Source: Acidimicrobiaceae bacterium (lineage in GTDB: Bacteria; Actinomycetota; Acidimicrobiia; Acidimicrobiales; Aldehydirespiratoraceae). From it: 64,000 nt of DNA. The notes under the pieces were generated by a model that had not been told where the DNA came from, did not search any database, and was given only the letters and a program-made list of their open reading frames with translations. The stretch covers positions 1 to 64,000 of the forward strand of contig VYCM01000098.1 of the NCBI GenBank assembly GCA_009843915.1, given 5' to 3'. The position numbers and the translations under genes are program-made. Below, one piece after another: positions 31,647 to 39,452 of the stretch; position 1 is the first letter of the stretch, and each line of letters opens with the position of its first letter.

Positions 31647-32969
31647 ATGCGGATAGCGGTAATCGGCGGGGGCGCCGCAGGCATCGGTGCTGCCGGCGCG
31701 GCCAAGGGGGTCGATCCGGACGCCGATGTCGTGGTCTACACCGCGGACACCGATGTGGCCTACAGCCCATGCGGCATCCCCTACGTCCACGGCAAGGAGA
31801 TCGACTCGTTCGACCGGCTCTTCCTGGCCACCAAGGAGCAGTACGTAGCCACCGGCATCGACGTCCACTACGAGACCACCGTGGAGTCCATCAACCCGAA
31901 GTCGCGCACCCTCGTTGTCGCGGGCGAGGGCGAGGCGACCTACGACCGCCTGGTGATCGCATCCGGATGGAACTACGCCGCAGTCGACGTCCCCGGAGCC
32001 GATCTCGACGGCATCTACGAGGTCAAGTACATCCGGGAGGCCATGGAGTGGGACAAGCGCCTCGACTCCTGCCAATCGGCCGTGGTCGTCGACGCCGGTC
32101 TCGTGGCCATGGAGATGGTCGCGGCCCTGTGCCACCGGGGGATCAAGTGCACCGTCGTCGATCCCGCGCCCTGGCCCATGGCCGACGTGCTCGACCCCGA
32201 CATCTCCGAGCCGGTGCGCCAAGCCTGGGAGGACGCCGGCGTCGACATGCAGTGGGGCAACCGAGTCACCGCGTTCAAGGGCGACGGAACGGTGAGCCGC
32301 GTCGAGACACAGCAGGGCGACATCGAGGCCGACATCGTTATCGTCGGCACTCACAAGGTGCCCAACAACCCGCTGGCCGCCGCGGCCGGCCTCGAGCTGG
32401 GCTCGACCGGCGGCCTGATCGTCGACTCGAGGATGCAGACGTCTGACCCGAACATCTACGCCGCGGGGGACTGCACCGAGATCCCCCACGGGGTCTCCGA
32501 CATCCCGATCCAGGGTCTGACCGGCTCCCACGCCTACGCGCAGGGCAAGACGGCGGGAACCAATGCCGCCGGCGGGACCCGCCACTACCGGCCGGTCTTA
32601 GTGCCGTGGGGGCTGCTGGCCGGCGAGTGGATGATCGGCGGGGTGTCCTTCGGGGAGACGCTGGCCACCGCGCTGGGCATACAGCATGTCGTGGGCAAGG
32701 CCCAGGGCATCACCCGGGCCCGCTACTACCCGGGCGTCAGGCCCATCACCGTCAAGCTGCTGGCCGAGCCCGGATCGCTGCGGCTCATCGGGGCCCAGAT
32801 GATCGGCGGCGAGGGGATCAAGGAGCGGGCCGACTTCCTGGCCATGGCTGTCCGGGTCGGCCTCACCGTCGAGGAGCTGGCCACCATGGAGAACGTCTAC
32901 TCGCCTGCCATCGGCGCTCTCAACGAGCCGATCTCGGTGGCCGCCCAGAACCTGCTGGCCGGGCTGTAG
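31647..32969 (+). CDS. CoA-disulfide-reductase/NADH-oxidase-like flavoprotein
   Basis: About 440 residues. The FAD motif is AVIGGGAAGIGAAG, the redox cysteine is in YSPCGIPYV (about residue 42, as in CoA-disulfide reductase), ASGWNYAAVDVPG follows and the second FAD motif is IYAAGDCTE. The NADH motif is odd: it reads VVVDAGLVAMEM where relatives have GGGYIGLE, so the first glycine is aspartate. It probably reduces a disulfide or oxygen, or has lost normal NADH use. It starts a unit with a small gene and the Sll0783-family gene, under the shared promoter box. Confidence 0.8.
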   Translation: MRIAVIGGGAAGIGAAGAAKGVDPDADVVVYTADTDVAYSPCGIPYVHGKEIDSFDRLFLATKEQYVATGIDVHYETTVESINPKSRTLVVAGEGEATYDRLVIASGWNYAAVDVPGADLDGIYEVKYIREAMEWDKRLDSCQSAVVVDAGLVAMEMVAALCHRGIKCTVVDPAPWPMADVLDPDISEPVRQAWEDAGVDMQWGNRVTAFKGDGTVSRVETQQGDIEADIVIVGTHKVPNNPLAAAAGLELGSTGGLIVDSRMQTSDPNIYAAGDCTEIPHGVSDIPIQGLTGSHAYAQGKTAGTNAAGGTRHYRPVLVPWGLLAGEWMIGGVSFGETLATALGIQHVVGKAQGITRARYYPGVRPITVKLLAEPGSLRLIGAQMIGGEGIKERADFLAMAVRVGLTVEELATMENVYSPAIGALNEPISVAAQNLLAGL

Positions 32970-32982
32970 GGGCGGCGCCGTC

Positions 32983-33243
32983 ATGGGGTTCGCTCAGTGG
33001 CTCCGCTCCAACTCGGAGCACTACCTGGCCATCGACGCCCAGCGGCGTGTCGGCTCCCGCTACGGCGCACCGATGCCGGAGAAGGCCAGCGGTCTGCGTG
33101 AGCACTTCTGGATGCATGTGTTCACACCGGCCTACCGCCTGCTGCCCTGGGGCTTGCGGCGGCGCGTCATTCAGGCGCTGCCGGGATCCCATCGAAGGGC
33201 CTGGCCCATCCGCTCCGGCCGGCCCCAGGGACCGGCGATCTGA
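32983..33243 (+). CDS. Small uncharacterised protein (86 aa)
   Basis: The protein is basic and aromatic: GFAQWLRSNSEHYLAIDAQRR, YGAPMPEKASGLREHFW, FTPAYRLLPWGLRRRVIQALPG. It has no clear membrane helix, signal or known motif. It starts with ATG 13 bp after the flavoprotein and ends 42 bp before the Sll0783-family gene, so it is probably a real member of that transcript. I do not recognise the family. Confidence 0.6.
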   Translation: MGFAQWLRSNSEHYLAIDAQRRVGSRYGAPMPEKASGLREHFWMHVFTPAYRLLPWGLRRRVIQALPGSHRRAWPIRSGRPQGPAI

Positions 33244-33285
33244 GATCCGACAAGCAACTACCCACACAACAACAAGGAGGCAACC

Positions 33286-33774
33286 ATGCCCAAGACAGTG
33301 ACCATCCCGCCGCCCCAGGAAGGCGACGTGATGCACAACATCGAGGAGAAGGTCTTCCCCGACTACAAGGCCGAGGAGGGCGACCAGGCGTACGTGTTCA
33401 TGCACACGGTGCCCTTCGAGGGCTCGGTCGGCCTGGTGAACATGCTCACCGCCACCCGCCTGCAGCGCAAGGGCTTCAAGCTCACGTTCGTGCTGTACGG
33501 CCCGGCCGTGCTCATGGCCAACGCTGCCCGGGGCTACCCGGCGGTGGGCCAGGAGGGCTTCCCCGGCAACCTCGGGTACAACCGCCAGCTCCAGACCCTC
33601 ATCAACGAGGGCGCCACCGTCTACTGCTGCCGCTTCGCCATGGGCGCGCTGTACGGCATGCGCGAGGACGACGTCATGGAGGGCGTGACCCCGTTCAACC
33701 CGCTCGACGTCCTGGACGCCAACATCCAGGCCTGGCGCGACAGGGCGCTGGTCCTCTCCACCTGGACGCTTTAG
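33286..33774 (+). CDS. MSMEG_0572/Sll0783-family nitrogen-starvation (Nit1C) protein
   Basis: About 162 residues. Signature stretches are IEEKVFPDYKAEEGDQAYVF, FEGSVGLVNMLTATRLQRKGF, LYGPAVLMANAARGYPAVG and VYCCRFAMGALYGMRE, which fit the Sll0783 family with its DsrE-like fold. In nitrogen-starvation and cyanide-assimilation clusters this gene sits beside the nitrilase. Its activity is unknown; the CC pair could be functional. AAGGAGG lies 6 nt before the ATG. It is the fifth member of the Nit1C-associated set found in this window. Confidence 0.88.
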   Translation: MPKTVTIPPPQEGDVMHNIEEKVFPDYKAEEGDQAYVFMHTVPFEGSVGLVNMLTATRLQRKGFKLTFVLYGPAVLMANAARGYPAVGQEGFPGNLGYNRQLQTLINEGATVYCCRFAMGALYGMREDDVMEGVTPFNPLDVLDANIQAWRDRALVLSTWTL

Positions 33775-33792
33775 GCCACTTACCGGCGCGGC

Positions 33793-33798
33793 TACGGT
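33793..33798 (+). promoter_or_regulatory. Leaderless -10 box (TACGGT) of rnhB
   Basis: TACGGT is followed by 7 nt and ATG 33806. The spacing equals that at gpsA and the methyltransferase gene. Confidence 0.5.
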
Positions 33799-33805
33799 CG
33801 CGCCG

Positions 33806-34603
33806 ATGGCTTCCACCGCTCCGACCGCGGCGCCTCTCCGGCGCGCCCTGCGGGGACGGGCGCCCGGACTGCGGGCGGAGCGGGCCCTGTGGGACTCCGG
33901 CGCCGGGGTGGTGGCCGGCGTCGACGAGGTGGGTCGAGGTTCCTGGGCCGGGCCGCTCACGGTGGCGGCCGTGGTCGCCGATCCCGATCGGCGCATCTAC
34001 AAGGTGCGCGACTCCAAGATGCTCACCGCGGCTGAGCGAGAGACGCTGCACGACCGCATACGGGCTTGGGCCCAGGCGGTCTCGGTTGGCCATGCCACCG
34101 TCACCGAGTGCACCGAGCTGGGCATGGCCGACGCCCAGCGTCTTGCCGCCTGGCGGGCCATCGACGGGTTGGGGCTCGAGGTGGACCACGTGCTGGTCGA
34201 CGGGAAGTGGGACTTCCTGGCCTCACCCGGAGACTCCGACGAGGATGACACTGAGCGTGACGGTCGGCCGGGGGTCACCACCATCGTGCGGGGCGACGCG
34301 TCCAGCCTGTCGATCGCGTCCGCCTCGGTGGTGGCCAAGGTGACCCGCGACCGCCTCATGGTCGCCGCGGCGGAGCGCTATCCGGCCTACTGGTTCGCGT
34401 CCAACAAGGGCTACCCCTGTCCCCGCCACATCGCCGCGCTGGCCGCGTGGGGTCCGTGCGCCATCCACCGCCGCCGCTGGGTGTTCATGGACGATCTGCG
34501 CTGGAGCGGCGTTCCCCGTGTCCTTCCGGAGCCGCAAGACGCTCATCCGCAACTGTTCGACACCACTCCGGTACACGCCGCCGCGACGGGCGGGCGACGG
34601 TAG
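33806..34603 (+). CDS. rnhB: Ribonuclease HII
   Basis: About 265 residues. GVDEVGRGSWAGPL supplies the first Asp-Glu pair of the active site; further conserved parts are RDSKMLTAAERE, VLVDGKWDF and SIASASVVAKVTRDRLM. RNase HII cuts RNA in RNA-DNA hybrids and removes misinserted ribonucleotides. An acidic insert (SDEDDTERDG) after the DGKW motif and a 35-residue C-terminal tail make it slightly longer than usual. It is leaderless according to its -10 box. Confidence 0.94.
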   Translation: MASTAPTAAPLRRALRGRAPGLRAERALWDSGAGVVAGVDEVGRGSWAGPLTVAAVVADPDRRIYKVRDSKMLTAAERETLHDRIRAWAQAVSVGHATVTECTELGMADAQRLAAWRAIDGLGLEVDHVLVDGKWDFLASPGDSDEDDTERDGRPGVTTIVRGDASSLSIASASVVAKVTRDRLMVAAAERYPAYWFASNKGYPCPRHIAALAAWGPCAIHRRRWVFMDDLRWSGVPRVLPEPQDAHPQLFDTTPVHAAATGGRR

Positions 34604-34615
34604 CCTGCAGTCGCC

Positions 34616-34948
34616 ATGGGCCAGCCCGTCACCTTCCTGCGCACCTCGTCGCCCCGATCCGGCCTCGTGCGCTTCGAGCTGAACCGGACCATCACCGGCA
34701 TGGGCCACGAGCGTTACCGGGCCGGCGAGGAGATCCTCGGAGACCGTCCTTCCGACGAACTGGCCCGCCGGATGCTGGCCACCGGCAGGCTGTCGTCGCT
34801 GCACATCCACGGCTCGGTGATAACCGCCGAGCTGACCGGCGCAGACGACTCCGGCCTGGGCGACGTGATCGCCAGCCTCTACACCTACTACGTGCCCGGC
34901 GTGGAGATCCCCAGCGACGAGGAACTCATCGCCATGGTCGAAAGCTGA
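34616..34948 (+). CDS. Small conserved-looking protein of unknown function
   Basis: About 110 residues. The order RFELNRTITGMGHERYRAGEEI, then RMLATGRLSSLHIHGSVITAEL and a C-terminal YYVPGVEIPSDEELIAM, faintly recalls the N-terminal scaffold domain of NfuA-type iron-sulfur carriers (small beta strands around a VxxVxIxGxxVTV pattern), but the cysteine motif is missing. TAGCCT 9 nt before the ATG may be its -10. I leave the function open. Confidence 0.6.
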   Translation: MGQPVTFLRTSSPRSGLVRFELNRTITGMGHERYRAGEEILGDRPSDELARRMLATGRLSSLHIHGSVITAELTGADDSGLGDVIASLYTYYVPGVEIPSDEELIAMVES

Positions 34949-34977
34949 TCAGAAACACACAGAAAGGACGCTGACCC

Positions 34978-35436
34978 ATGGTCAACCCCATTCCCGACGA
35001 CTACCCGCGAATCTCGACCTACCTCTGCGTGGACGGCGCAGCCGAGGCCATCGACTTCTACACGAGCGTTCTCGGTTTCACCGAGAGTCGCCGTATGGAC
35101 TTCGGCGGCCGGATCGGCCACAGCGAGCTGCGTCTCGGCGACTCGCTGATCATGCTGTCCGACGAGTGGCCCGAGGAGGGCGTCGTGGGGCCCAACACGC
35201 TGGGCGGGACGCCGGTGTCCATGACCGTGAACGTCGAGGACTGCGACGCGACCTTCGCGGCCGCGCTGGCGGCCGGGGCTACGGAGCTGAGGCCCCCCGA
35301 GGACCAGTTCTACGGTGACCGCGCCGGTCAGTTCCTCGACCCGTGGGGCCACAAGTGGAGTGTTCACACCCACATCGAGGACGTCGACGACGAAGAGCTG
35401 GACCGGCGCGCCGCCGCGATGATGGGCGGAGGCTGA
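34978..35436 (+). CDS. VOC-superfamily (glyoxalase/bleomycin-resistance/PhnB-like) protein
   Basis: About 152 residues of the PhnB-like branch: ISTYLCVDGAAEAIDFYTSVLGF at the start, then IGHSELRLGDSLIMLSDE and a C-terminal FYGDRAGQFLDPWGHKWSVHTH. The single-chain paired beta-alpha-beta modules bind a metal or a small ligand; the substrate is not readable. GAAAGGA is upstream of the ATG. It is followed 6 bp later by thrH. Confidence 0.85.
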   Translation: MVNPIPDDYPRISTYLCVDGAAEAIDFYTSVLGFTESRRMDFGGRIGHSELRLGDSLIMLSDEWPEEGVVGPNTLGGTPVSMTVNVEDCDATFAAALAAGATELRPPEDQFYGDRAGQFLDPWGHKWSVHTHIEDVDDEELDRRAAAMMGGG

Positions 35437-35442
35437 GCGCGA

Positions 35443-36063
35443 GTGCCCTCCCCTCCGCAGTCTCTGGTCGTGCTCGATGTGGAGGGCGTGCTCACCCCAG
35501 AGGTGTGGATCGCGGTAGCCGAGCGCACCGGCATCGACTTCCTGCGCCGCACCACCCGCGACGAGCCCGACTACGACGTGCTCATGAAGGGCAGGATCGC
35601 GGCGCTCGACGCGGCCGGCATCACCATGACCACCATCATGGAGGTCGTCGAGGGGCTAATGCCGCTGCCCGGCGCCCGCCGGTTCCTCGAGGAGCTCCAG
35701 TCCCGCGTCCCCGTCGTGCTGCTGTCGGACACCTTCGAGCAGTTCGGCCGCCCCCTCATGGCGGAACTGGGCTGGCCCCTGCTGCTGTGCCACACGCTGG
35801 TGGTGGAGGGCGACCGTCTGGCCGACTACCGGCTGCGGGTCAACGATCAGAAGGCGAGGTCCGTGGAGGCCTTCCGCGCCCTCAACTACCGGGTGGTCGC
35901 GGTGGGGGACTCCTACAACGACATGACCATGCTGGCCGCGGCCGACTCCGGGATCCTGTTCCGGGCACCGGACAACGTGATTGCCGAGCACCCGCAGTAC
36001 CCCTGCTGCACGGCCTATGAGGACCTCCTGGACCTGATCGACGGCTGCATTCTGAATTTTTAA
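35443..36063 (+). CDS. thrH: ThrH phosphoserine phosphatase / homoserine phosphotransferase
   Basis: About 206 residues of the HAD superfamily. Motif I is VLDVEGVLTPEVW, in which the usual second Asp is Glu as in ThrH of Pseudomonas. Motif II is VVLLSDTFEQF and motifs III/IV are NDQKARSVEAF and VAVGDSYNDMTML. ThrH removes phosphate from phosphoserine and can pass it to homoserine. The start is GTG 35443, with GGAGG at the end of the preceding gene. An AT-rich gap with the liv promoter follows. Confidence 0.9.
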   Translation: MPSPPQSLVVLDVEGVLTPEVWIAVAERTGIDFLRRTTRDEPDYDVLMKGRIAALDAAGITMTTIMEVVEGLMPLPGARRFLEELQSRVPVVLLSDTFEQFGRPLMAELGWPLLLCHTLVVEGDRLADYRLRVNDQKARSVEAFRALNYRVVAVGDSYNDMTMLAAADSGILFRAPDNVIAEHPQYPCCTAYEDLLDLIDGCILNF

Positions 36064-36071
36064 TAAAGTAT

Positions 36072-36188
36072 TTGCAGTCCCCTCAAGGGTGCGCTACGGT
36101 CCGCGCCGAACGCTCTCAGGCGCCCCGCCCTGAATTCGTTCGCTACCGAACGGTTGGTGTGCTACGGTCCGCCGCCATCGCTCTCAGG
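36072..36188 (+). promoter_or_regulatory. Control region of the liv/amine operon: promoter, duplicated 32-bp element, palindrome
   Basis: TTGCAG (36072-36077), 17 nt, TACGGT (36095-36100) make a sigma-A-like promoter. A 32-bp element around it (36089-36120) recurs at 36157-36188 with four changes. Between the copies lies the palindrome CGTTCG-CTAC-CGAACG (36137-36152). The GntR-family regulator encoded in the operon, or a nitrogen regulator, may bind here. Confidence 0.6.
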
Positions 36189-36201
36189 AGGAGGTAACCC
36201 C

Positions 36202-37800
36202 ATGAAGTTCAAGTCAGTGATCGCGCTTGTAGCGGTCTTGGCCCTGTTCGCCGCCAGTTGCGGCGAGGACGACGAACCAGCAGCCCCCGATACCAGCGCA
36301 GCAGAGGCCGCGGCCGCCGAGGCGGCTGCCGCGGCTGCTGAGGCTGAGGCGGCGGCTGCGGCTGCTGAGGCCGAGGCCGCAGCTACTGCCGCGGCTGCTG
36401 AGGCTGAGGCTGCTGAGGCTGAGGCGGCGGCTCAGGAAGCGGCTGCTGAGGCTGAGGCTGCTGCGGCAAGGGCCGCGGAGGCCGAGGCTGCGCTGCAGGC
36501 CGCCATGGAAGAGGCTGAGGGAGCCATCGACCCCGACGTCGTGGCCGAGCTCGAGGCTCAGTTGGAAGCGGCTGAGGCTGAGGCGGCCGCTGCGGCTGAG
36601 GCGGCCGCGGCTGCTGAGGCTGAGGCTGAGGCGCAGGCTGCCGCTGCTGAGGCGGCTATGGCGGGCCCCGAGCCCATGGTCCAGGCCGTCGACATCCGGG
36701 CCGCGCTCAACGCCGACCTCGACAACTGCGGGCCTGCGCCGTCCGGCGAGCCGATCAGGGTCGGCATGGCCATGGACTTCAGCGACGTGGTCGGCTTCGT
36801 CGACATCCCCGGCTCCAAGCTGGTTCCCCACTTCGCCAACCTGATCAACTGCATCGGCGGGGTCAACGGGTCACCGGTCGAGGTGAGGGTCGAGGACGTA
36901 GGCGGCGATGCCACCACCGCTGGCGTGGCCGCCGAGCAGCTGCTCGACTGGGGAGCGCACTTCCTCATCGGCCCGCCCTTCGCCGACTTCACCCTGCCGA
37001 TCCTGCAGGCCACCGGCGGCCAGGTGCCGGTCTTCGTGGCCGCCTCGACCGAGCCCACACTCTCTGACATCGAGAACAACTCGTTCCTGGTGTCCTTCGA
37101 CGACTACGGCCAGTCCTCGGCGGCGGCCGAGTGGGCCCTCGACCAGGGCATCACCCGGGCCTTCGTGTTCACCCAGCCCGGCCCGTACACCGGATACAAC
37201 CCCGACGTCTTCAAGGAGGTCTTCGAGGCCGGCGGCGGCGAGATCGTGGCCGAGCACACCTACGTGTGGTTCGAAGACACGGACTTCTCGGCCCAGGTGG
37301 CCGAACTGTCGGAGGTCCTCCAGGACAACGAGGCCTTCTTCTCGGCCGCGCTCGGCTACCAGGTCACCGCGCTGAGGGGCCAGCTCGAGGGAGCCGGGTT
37401 CGACAACATCACCTACATCGGCACCGACGCACTCGACGCCACGGGCATCGCCATCGAGGAGAACAACGAGGGCATCGTCCACACCCCCCACATCAACGTC
37501 GAGCCGGGCGGCCTCAACGACCGCCTGCTCCAGGGGTACTCCGCCGCCAACGACGGCGAGGTGCTGGAGAGCCAGGGCTTCATGGGCCTCTACGTCGACT
37601 CGCTGCTGCTGGGCATCCAGGGCATCGTCAACTGCGGCTGCACCGACTCAGCCCAGATCGGCGACGCCGTGGCCCAGATCGAGGGCTTCGAGGGCTTCAG
37701 CGGCACGATCACCTACGTCGGCACCACCGGCACACCGCCGAAGTCGGTCCCGATCAAGCGGATCGTCAACGGCCAGGACGTCCTCGTCGAGATGAGGTGA
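36202..37800 (+). CDS. livK: LivK-type ABC substrate-binding lipoprotein with long Ala/Glu coiled linker
   Basis: About 532 residues. A lipoprotein signal ends LFAASC with cysteine 20 as the lipid anchor. Residues about 33-155 are almost only Ala and Glu in heptad-like order, a long helical stalk. The binding domain follows (IRVGMAMDFSDVVGFVD, GVNGSPVEVRVEDVGGD), type I periplasmic-binding fold for branched-chain amino acids, amides or related compounds. ATG 36202 follows GGAGGAGGT; the earlier track start is in the promoter. It is first in the transporter operon. The stalk is unusual for the family and may reach through a thick envelope. Confidence 0.9.
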   Translation: MKFKSVIALVAVLALFAASCGEDDEPAAPDTSAAEAAAAEAAAAAAEAEAAAAAAEAEAAATAAAAEAEAAEAEAAAQEAAAEAEAAAARAAEAEAALQAAMEEAEGAIDPDVVAELEAQLEAAEAEAAAAAEAAAAAEAEAEAQAAAAEAAMAGPEPMVQAVDIRAALNADLDNCGPAPSGEPIRVGMAMDFSDVVGFVDIPGSKLVPHFANLINCIGGVNGSPVEVRVEDVGGDATTAGVAAEQLLDWGAHFLIGPPFADFTLPILQATGGQVPVFVAASTEPTLSDIENNSFLVSFDDYGQSSAAAEWALDQGITRAFVFTQPGPYTGYNPDVFKEVFEAGGGEIVAEHTYVWFEDTDFSAQVAELSEVLQDNEAFFSAALGYQVTALRGQLEGAGFDNITYIGTDALDATGIAIEENNEGIVHTPHINVEPGGLNDRLLQGYSAANDGEVLESQGFMGLYVDSLLLGIQGIVNCGCTDSAQIGDAVAQIEGFEGFSGTITYVGTTGTPPKSVPIKRIVNGQDVLVEMR

Positions 37801-37854
37801 TTGCAGACCGGACAACCATTCCGACCGGAAGCGGCCGTCGATAGAGACAGACCC

Positions 37855-38568
37855 ATGCTGCTCGAAGTGTCCGGGTTGACCACCCGGTACGGGTCGATCT
37901 CGGCATTGCGCGACGTGAGCCTGTCCGTTGGGGCCGGTGAGGTGGTCGGCCTCATCGGCCCCAACGGGGCAGGCAAGACGACGCTGCTCAACACCGTCGC
38001 GGGGCTGCTGCCGCCCGCCGCGGGGACCGTGGTCTTCGACGGCACCGACGTCACCGGGGCCGCACCCGAGCAGATGCTGAAGTCCGGGCTGGCCCTGGTC
38101 CCGGAGCACCGCCGCATCTTCGCCGACTTCACCGTGGCCGAGAACCTGCGGATCGGCGGGATCACCCTGGCGGCGGCCGAGCGGGCCGAGATGCTCGAGG
38201 AGGTCGTCGAGGTCTTCCCGTTCCTCCGCAGCCGGTGGGACGCGATGGCCGGCTACCTGTCGGGCGGCGAGGCCCAGCAACTCGCCATCGCCCGAGCGCT
38301 GATGTGCAGGCCTCGGCTGCTGCTCATGGACGAACCCTCCCTCGGGCTGGCCCCGGTCCTCGTGGACGCCGTCTTCGAACTGATCGCGGAGCTGCGGGAC
38401 CGCGGCCGGACCCTGCTCGTCGTGGAGCAGAACGCGGCCCGGATGCTGGACGTCGCCGACCGCGCCTACGTGCTGCGCAGCGGTGCAGTGGTGGGCCACG
38501 GCGCGGGCTCGGGACTCCTCGCCGAGACCGACTTGTTCGATACCTTCGTGCGGGGGAGCGCGGCATGA
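37855..38568 (+). CDS. livF: ABC transporter ATP-binding protein, LivF type
   Basis: About 237 residues. Walker A is GPNGAGKTTLLNTVAG, the signature is LSGGEAQQLAIARAL, Walker B is LLLMDEPSLGLAP, and VPEHRRIFADFTVAENLRIGG is characteristic of LivF. It energises uptake of the ligand held by the preceding LivK. ATG 37855 is used; the track start at 37801 lacks family similarity. The stop overlaps the livH start (ATGA). Confidence 0.93.
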   Translation: MLLEVSGLTTRYGSISALRDVSLSVGAGEVVGLIGPNGAGKTTLLNTVAGLLPPAAGTVVFDGTDVTGAAPEQMLKSGLALVPEHRRIFADFTVAENLRIGGITLAAAERAEMLEEVVEVFPFLRSRWDAMAGYLSGGEAQQLAIARALMCRPRLLLMDEPSLGLAPVLVDAVFELIAELRDRGRTLLVVEQNAARMLDVADRAYVLRSGAVVGHGAGSGLLAETDLFDTFVRGSAA

Positions 38569-39452
38569 CCGAACTGGTCCAGAACCTGATCGACGGGCTG
38601 GGGCGAGGCAGCATCTACGCGCTGCTGGCGCTGGGCGTGGCCGTGGTCTTCGGCGTGATGCACCTGCTGAACTTCGCCCACGGCGAGCTCATCACCGTGA
38701 GCGGCTACGCGGCCTACGCCGCGTTCAGCAACGGCTGGTCGTGGTACTTGGTGGCTCCCCTGATCGTGGTCGTGTCGGTGGTCACCAACCTGCTCATCGA
38801 GCGGATCGCCTTCAGCCGGGTGCGGGGCTCGTCGGAGTTCACCCAGCTGTTGACCTCCTTCGGCATCCATTTCCTGGTGGCGGCCATCTTCCTGATGTAC
38901 GTCGGCGCGCGGGTACAGACGTTCGCGGAGCCGGGCTGGATCGCCGACACCTACTCGGTCGGACCGGTACGGGTGGAGGTGTTCGACACCGTCGTCATCA
39001 TCGTGGCGATCGTGACGCTGGTCCTAACGGCCGCCGTCCTCCAGCGCACCATGTTCGGGCTCTCAATCAGGGCCGCGGCGGCCGACTTCGACGCGGCCCG
39101 CCTGATGGGCGTCAACTCCGACCGTGTCATCCGGGGCGCCTTCGCCCTCTCCGGCGCGCTGGCCGGCATCGCCGGGATCTTCTGGCTGATGCGGGCCGGC
39201 CACACCTCTCCCACCTCCGGCATCAACCCGATGCTCAGCGGCGTGCTGGCCGCCCTCATCGGGGGGCTCGGCAGCCTCAAGGGCGCGGTGATCGGCGGTC
39301 TCGCCCTGGGGCTCGCCGAAGTGATGCTGCGAACCTGGCTGCCCGGAGGGGCGGCCGCCCTCACCCAGGGTGTGGTGTTCAGCCTGATCGCGCTGCTGTT
39401 CATCTTCAGGCCCGGCGGCCTGGTCAACGTGGCCCACGCGGAGCGGGTGTGA
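38565..39452 (+). CDS. livH: ABC transporter permease, LivH type
   Basis: About 295 residues with eight or nine membrane helices. The start NLIDGLGRGSIYALLALGVAVVFGVMHLLNFAHGE and the GINPMLSGVLAALIGGLGSLKGAVIGG loop are typical of LivH. ATG 38565 overlaps the livF stop, and its own stop overlaps the next ATG, so the whole transporter is translationally coupled. Confidence 0.93.
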   Translation: MTELVQNLIDGLGRGSIYALLALGVAVVFGVMHLLNFAHGELITVSGYAAYAAFSNGWSWYLVAPLIVVVSVVTNLLIERIAFSRVRGSSEFTQLLTSFGIHFLVAAIFLMYVGARVQTFAEPGWIADTYSVGPVRVEVFDTVVIIVAIVTLVLTAAVLQRTMFGLSIRAAAADFDAARLMGVNSDRVIRGAFALSGALAGIAGIFWLMRAGHTSPTSGINPMLSGVLAALIGGLGSLKGAVIGGLALGLAEVMLRTWLPGGAAALTQGVVFSLIALLFIFRPGGLVNVAHAERV

